A DNA stretch of 7,557 bases from Sulfurospirillum sp. UBA1314 (GTDB lineage Bacteria > Campylobacterota > Campylobacteria > Campylobacterales > Sulfurospirillaceae), in the NCBI GenBank assembly GCA_002307095.1, contig DBTO01000187.1, forward strand, positions 48,083-55,639. Reading direction: 5' to 3'. Positions 6,316 through 7,557 of this stretch are shown here, piece after piece. Below the pieces are notes generated by a model. That model ran no database searches, was not told the origin of the DNA, and worked only from the letters and a program-made list of their open reading frames with translations. Made by a program: the position numbers and the translations under genes. Numbering within the stretch: position 1 is the first letter of the stretch; every line of letters starts with the position of its first letter.

Positions 6316-7257
6316 TTATTTTAAGACACCCACTTCTTTGTAGTAACGCTCTGCTCCTGGGTGCAATGGTGCCGGAGGATTTTTCGCGGCATTGGCTAAA
6401 CTAATGCCTTTAGCTGCGGCGTGCGCTGCGACCATTTGGTCTAAGTTTTCAAACATGGTTTTGGTCATCGTATACACCGTTTGCTCTGAAACACCTGAGT
6501 GTGTCACAAGGAAATTTTGAACAGAAACGGTCTTAACATCTTCTGTTTGACCTTCATAGGTATTGGCAGGGATGATGCCCACTTGGTAGGCTGGATCGTC
6601 TATTTTTTTGACAATCTCTTCGGGAATGGTCAAGAAAACCACTTTTTGAGAGGTCGCAAGATCACGAAGGGCGGCTACACCAGCACCAGATGAAAGCAGT
6701 GTGACATCGAGTTGTCTGTTTTTCATCAGCTCCACAGACTCAGCATACGAGAGGTATTCGACCTTGGAGAAGTCTTTGTAGCTGATGCCGGCTGCTTCTA
6801 AAATCTTTTTAGAGTTCAAAGCAGTACCTGATTTTGGCGCACCCACAGAGATGCGTTTGCCTTTGATGTCGGCAAAAGATTTGATGCCAGAATCTGCAGC
6901 AGCGACAAAGTGAATGTAGTTAGGATACAGGGCTGAAATGGTACGAAGCTTGTCCAGTGGCGCTTTAAAGCCCGCTTCTGCGTCGCCTTTGTACGCATCA
7001 GAGAATGAATCGCCCAAAGAGATCGCCGCTTCGCCACGTCCTGCTTGGAGAAGATTGAGGTTTTCGACACTCGCTTTGGTGGCTTGCACCGCTGTTTTAG
7101 AATCAGGAAGTGCTTTGGCATACATCTGCGAAAGCGCAACGCCTAGAGGGTAATAAATCCCACTCGTTCCACCCGTTAAAACGTTGATAAACTCTGCCGC
7201 ATACACGGAAACGCTCAAACATACAGCTGCTGCACCGACTAAAAGTGACTTTCTCAT
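6316..7257 (-). CDS. TAXI family TRAP solute-binding receptor
   Basis: This 313-residue periplasmic receptor of the TAXI group captures the transported solute and hands it to the fused permease encoded next to it. Residues 1-20 are a signal peptide with likely cleavage in VYA-AEF; the internal Cys13 has no convincing lipobox, so a soluble rather than lipid-anchored protein is expected. The hallmark LTGGTSGIYYPLG (27-39) follows at once. AVQATKASVENLNLLQAGRGEA was cut short here: only the segment ATKASVENLNLLQAG and the later DIKGKRISVGAPKSGT are cited as further family blocks. AAGGAG (7269-7264) lies 6 nt before the ATG. Characterised TAXI proteins bind small organic acids or amino acids such as glutamate and 2-oxoglutarate, but the ligand here is open. 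It appears to be the first gene of the transport operon, behind a 181-nt spacer with a terminator for the preceding gene. Confidence 0.95.
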   Translation of the reverse strand: MRKSLLVGAAAVCLSVSVYAAEFINVLTGGTSGIYYPLGVALSQMYAKALPDSKTAVQATKASVENLNLLQAGRGEAAISLGDSFSDAYKGDAEAGFKAPLDKLRTISALYPNYIHFVAAADSGIKSFADIKGKRISVGAPKSGTALNSKKILEAAGISYKDFSKVEYLSYAESVELMKNRQLDVTLLSSGAGVAALRDLATSQKVVFLTIPEEIVKKIDDPAYQVGIIPANTYEGQTEDVKTVSVQNFLVTHSGVSEQTVYTMTKTMFENLDQMVAAHAAAKGISLANAAKNPPAPLHPGAERYYKEVGVLK

Positions 7258-7282
7258 CCATCGCTCCTTTTGAAATTTGATA

Positions 7283-7292
7283 TTACATGTAA
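7283..7292. repeat. TTACATGTAA palindrome, copy 6 (leader of the TAXI gene)
   Basis: This exact copy lies 25 nt upstream of the TAXI receptor start codon, between a possible leader hairpin and the ribosome-binding site. Plus-strand flanks read TATTACATGTAAAGC. Confidence 0.9.
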
Positions 7293-7296
7293 AGCT

Positions 7297-7339
7297 TATG
7301 AAGCCCCATTAGTCTTATTGTAACGACCAAGGCTCCATA
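7297..7339 (-). other. possible leader stem-loop upstream of the TAXI gene
   Basis: On the minus strand TATGGAGCC (7339-7331) can pair over 9 bp with GGCTTCATA (7305-7297), with one G-U pair and a 25-nt loop. A TATAAG (7350-7345) just upstream could be a -10 box that would start the transcript close to the stem, but no -35 is evident. TACAAT (7322-7317) is an alternative -10. The promoter of this operon is therefore not settled. Confidence 0.3.
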
Positions 7340-7384
7340 AACTTCTTATACTTTTACTTTAATGCAAATTTTCTTGGAGAATCT

Positions 7385-7422
7385 AAAAAAGTCACACTAT
7401 TACCGCTTTACATGTAAAGTGT
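7385..7422 (-). terminator. Rho-independent terminator of the right-edge gene, built on a palindrome copy
   Basis: On the minus strand ACACT-TTAC (7422-7414) pairs with GTAA-T-AGTGT (7403-7394) to give a 9-bp stem with a single bulged base and a 10-nt loop. GAC and six U residues (7390-7385) follow. It begins 16 nt after the stop codon of the partial gene at 7439. The stem is AT-rich, so it may be moderate in strength. Half of a TTACATGTAA copy forms the upper part of the 5' arm. Confidence 0.6.
7408..7417. repeat. TTACATGTAA palindrome, copy 7 (inside a terminator hairpin)
   Basis: This exact copy has 14-bp symmetry with its flanks (CTTTACATGTAAAG, 7406-7419). It lies 21 nt downstream of the partial gene's stop codon, and its right half (plus-strand sense) is used by the predicted terminator stem. 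Confidence 0.9.
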
Positions 7423-7438
7423 TTCTCTGCGAAGCATT

Positions 7439-7557
7439 TTAATAACCAAGCTCCACGTCCACGAGAATAATCGTCGTGCGACCTTCGTCATCACCGTTGA
7501 TATAAGCGAATTTTCGACCGATGTTACTCATATTATGGCGTGGTTCTTTTCCCATGC
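7439..7557 (-). CDS. C-terminal end of an unidentified gene (partial)
   Basis: A minus-strand frame enters from the right edge and stays open for 38 codons to a TAA at 7441-7439. The visible residues include MGKEPRHNMSNIGRKFAY, then INGDDEGRTTIILVDVELGY at the very end. Codon choice resembles that of the neighbouring genes, and a terminator follows the stop, so I take this to be a real gene tail. The ATG at 7555 is probably internal, because only two upstream bases are visible and no ribosome-binding site can be assessed. The end is strand-like with a terminal Tyr, but I do not recognise the family. Confidence 0.6.
   Translation of the reverse strand, partial: MGKEPRHNMSNIGRKFAYINGDDEGRTTIILVDVELGY

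Noticed and set aside
3448..6324. Several plus-strand frames of 60-76 codons antisense to the YitT-family and TRAP genes
   Set aside because: They have low-complexity, basic or His-rich translations typical of antisense frames and lack ribosome-binding sites. The opposite strand carries clear family motifs.
6816..7139. 107-codon minus-strand frame inside the TAXI gene
   Set aside because: It is a frame-shifted shadow of the receptor; the receptor frame carries the family motifs and an intact signal peptide.
7340..7375. Sigma54 promoter ahead of the TAXI gene
   Set aside because: TTTGC is present on the minus strand, but the required GG ten bases upstream of GC is CC, so the -24 element is missing.
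2148..7417. TTACATGTAA as a Crp/FNR-type or other single-regulon operator
   Set aside because: FNR-type sites are TTGAT-N4-ATCAA and NssR sites TTAAC-N4-GTTAA, neither of which fits the N2-spaced TTAC/GTAA. Copies deep inside coding regions and after genes also argue against a simple operator, although a regulator cannot be fully excluded.
2148..7417. The palindromes as a CRISPR array or insertion-sequence ends
   Set aside because: Spacing is irregular (125 to about 2000 nt), there are no transposase genes, and the copies sit inside intact conserved genes.

Overview
The window looks like a chromosomal piece of a Campylobacterota (Epsilonproteobacteria) genome, most likely Sulfurospirillum or a close relative. 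I infer this from the protein character (groESL, an Opr-like start on a small outer-membrane protein, a TAXI-TRAP cassette), the moderate-to-low GC content and the AT-rich intergenic DNA. The genus is an impression, not a result.

Left half, plus strand: a heat-shock operon, groES-groEL (198-2131). It is preceded by a strong sigma70-type promoter (TTGACT-N17-TAAAAT) and a CIRCE operator for the HrcA repressor that covers the predicted transcription start. Two hairpins follow groEL, one across its stop codon. Then comes a 259-residue exported beta-barrel-like protein (2191-2970).

Right half, minus strand: a compact transport cluster read right to left. It holds a TAXI-type periplasmic solute receptor (7257-6316), a fused 4TM/12TM TRAP permease (6280-4214), a DUF1850 protein whose ATG overlaps the permease stop (4217-3840), and a YitT-family membrane protein (3800-2967). 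The receptor captures an unknown solute in the periplasm and passes it to the permease, which should be driven by an ion gradient. DUF1850 is a recurrent partner of this permease type with no assigned function. YitT may be a passenger or a further membrane component. The yitT and outer-membrane genes converge, and their stop codons overlap in a TTAA. At the far right is the C-terminal end of another minus-strand gene (7557-7439), closed by a hairpin with a U6 tract.

The most striking signal is not a gene. The 10-bp palindrome TTACATGTAA occurs seven times exactly and once in degraded form, all to the right of groEL, where chance predicts about 0.02 copies. Copies lie between genes, inside predicted hairpins, next to ribosome-binding sites and within three reading frames. 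The three coding copies are all read as TTA CAT GTA (Leu-His-Val). This resembles a highly iterated palindrome, such as a HIP1-like, uptake-like or chromosome-organising motif, more than an ordinary operator. A second unexplained structure is a perfect 12-bp inverted repeat with a 19-nt loop at the 5' end of the DUF1850 gene.
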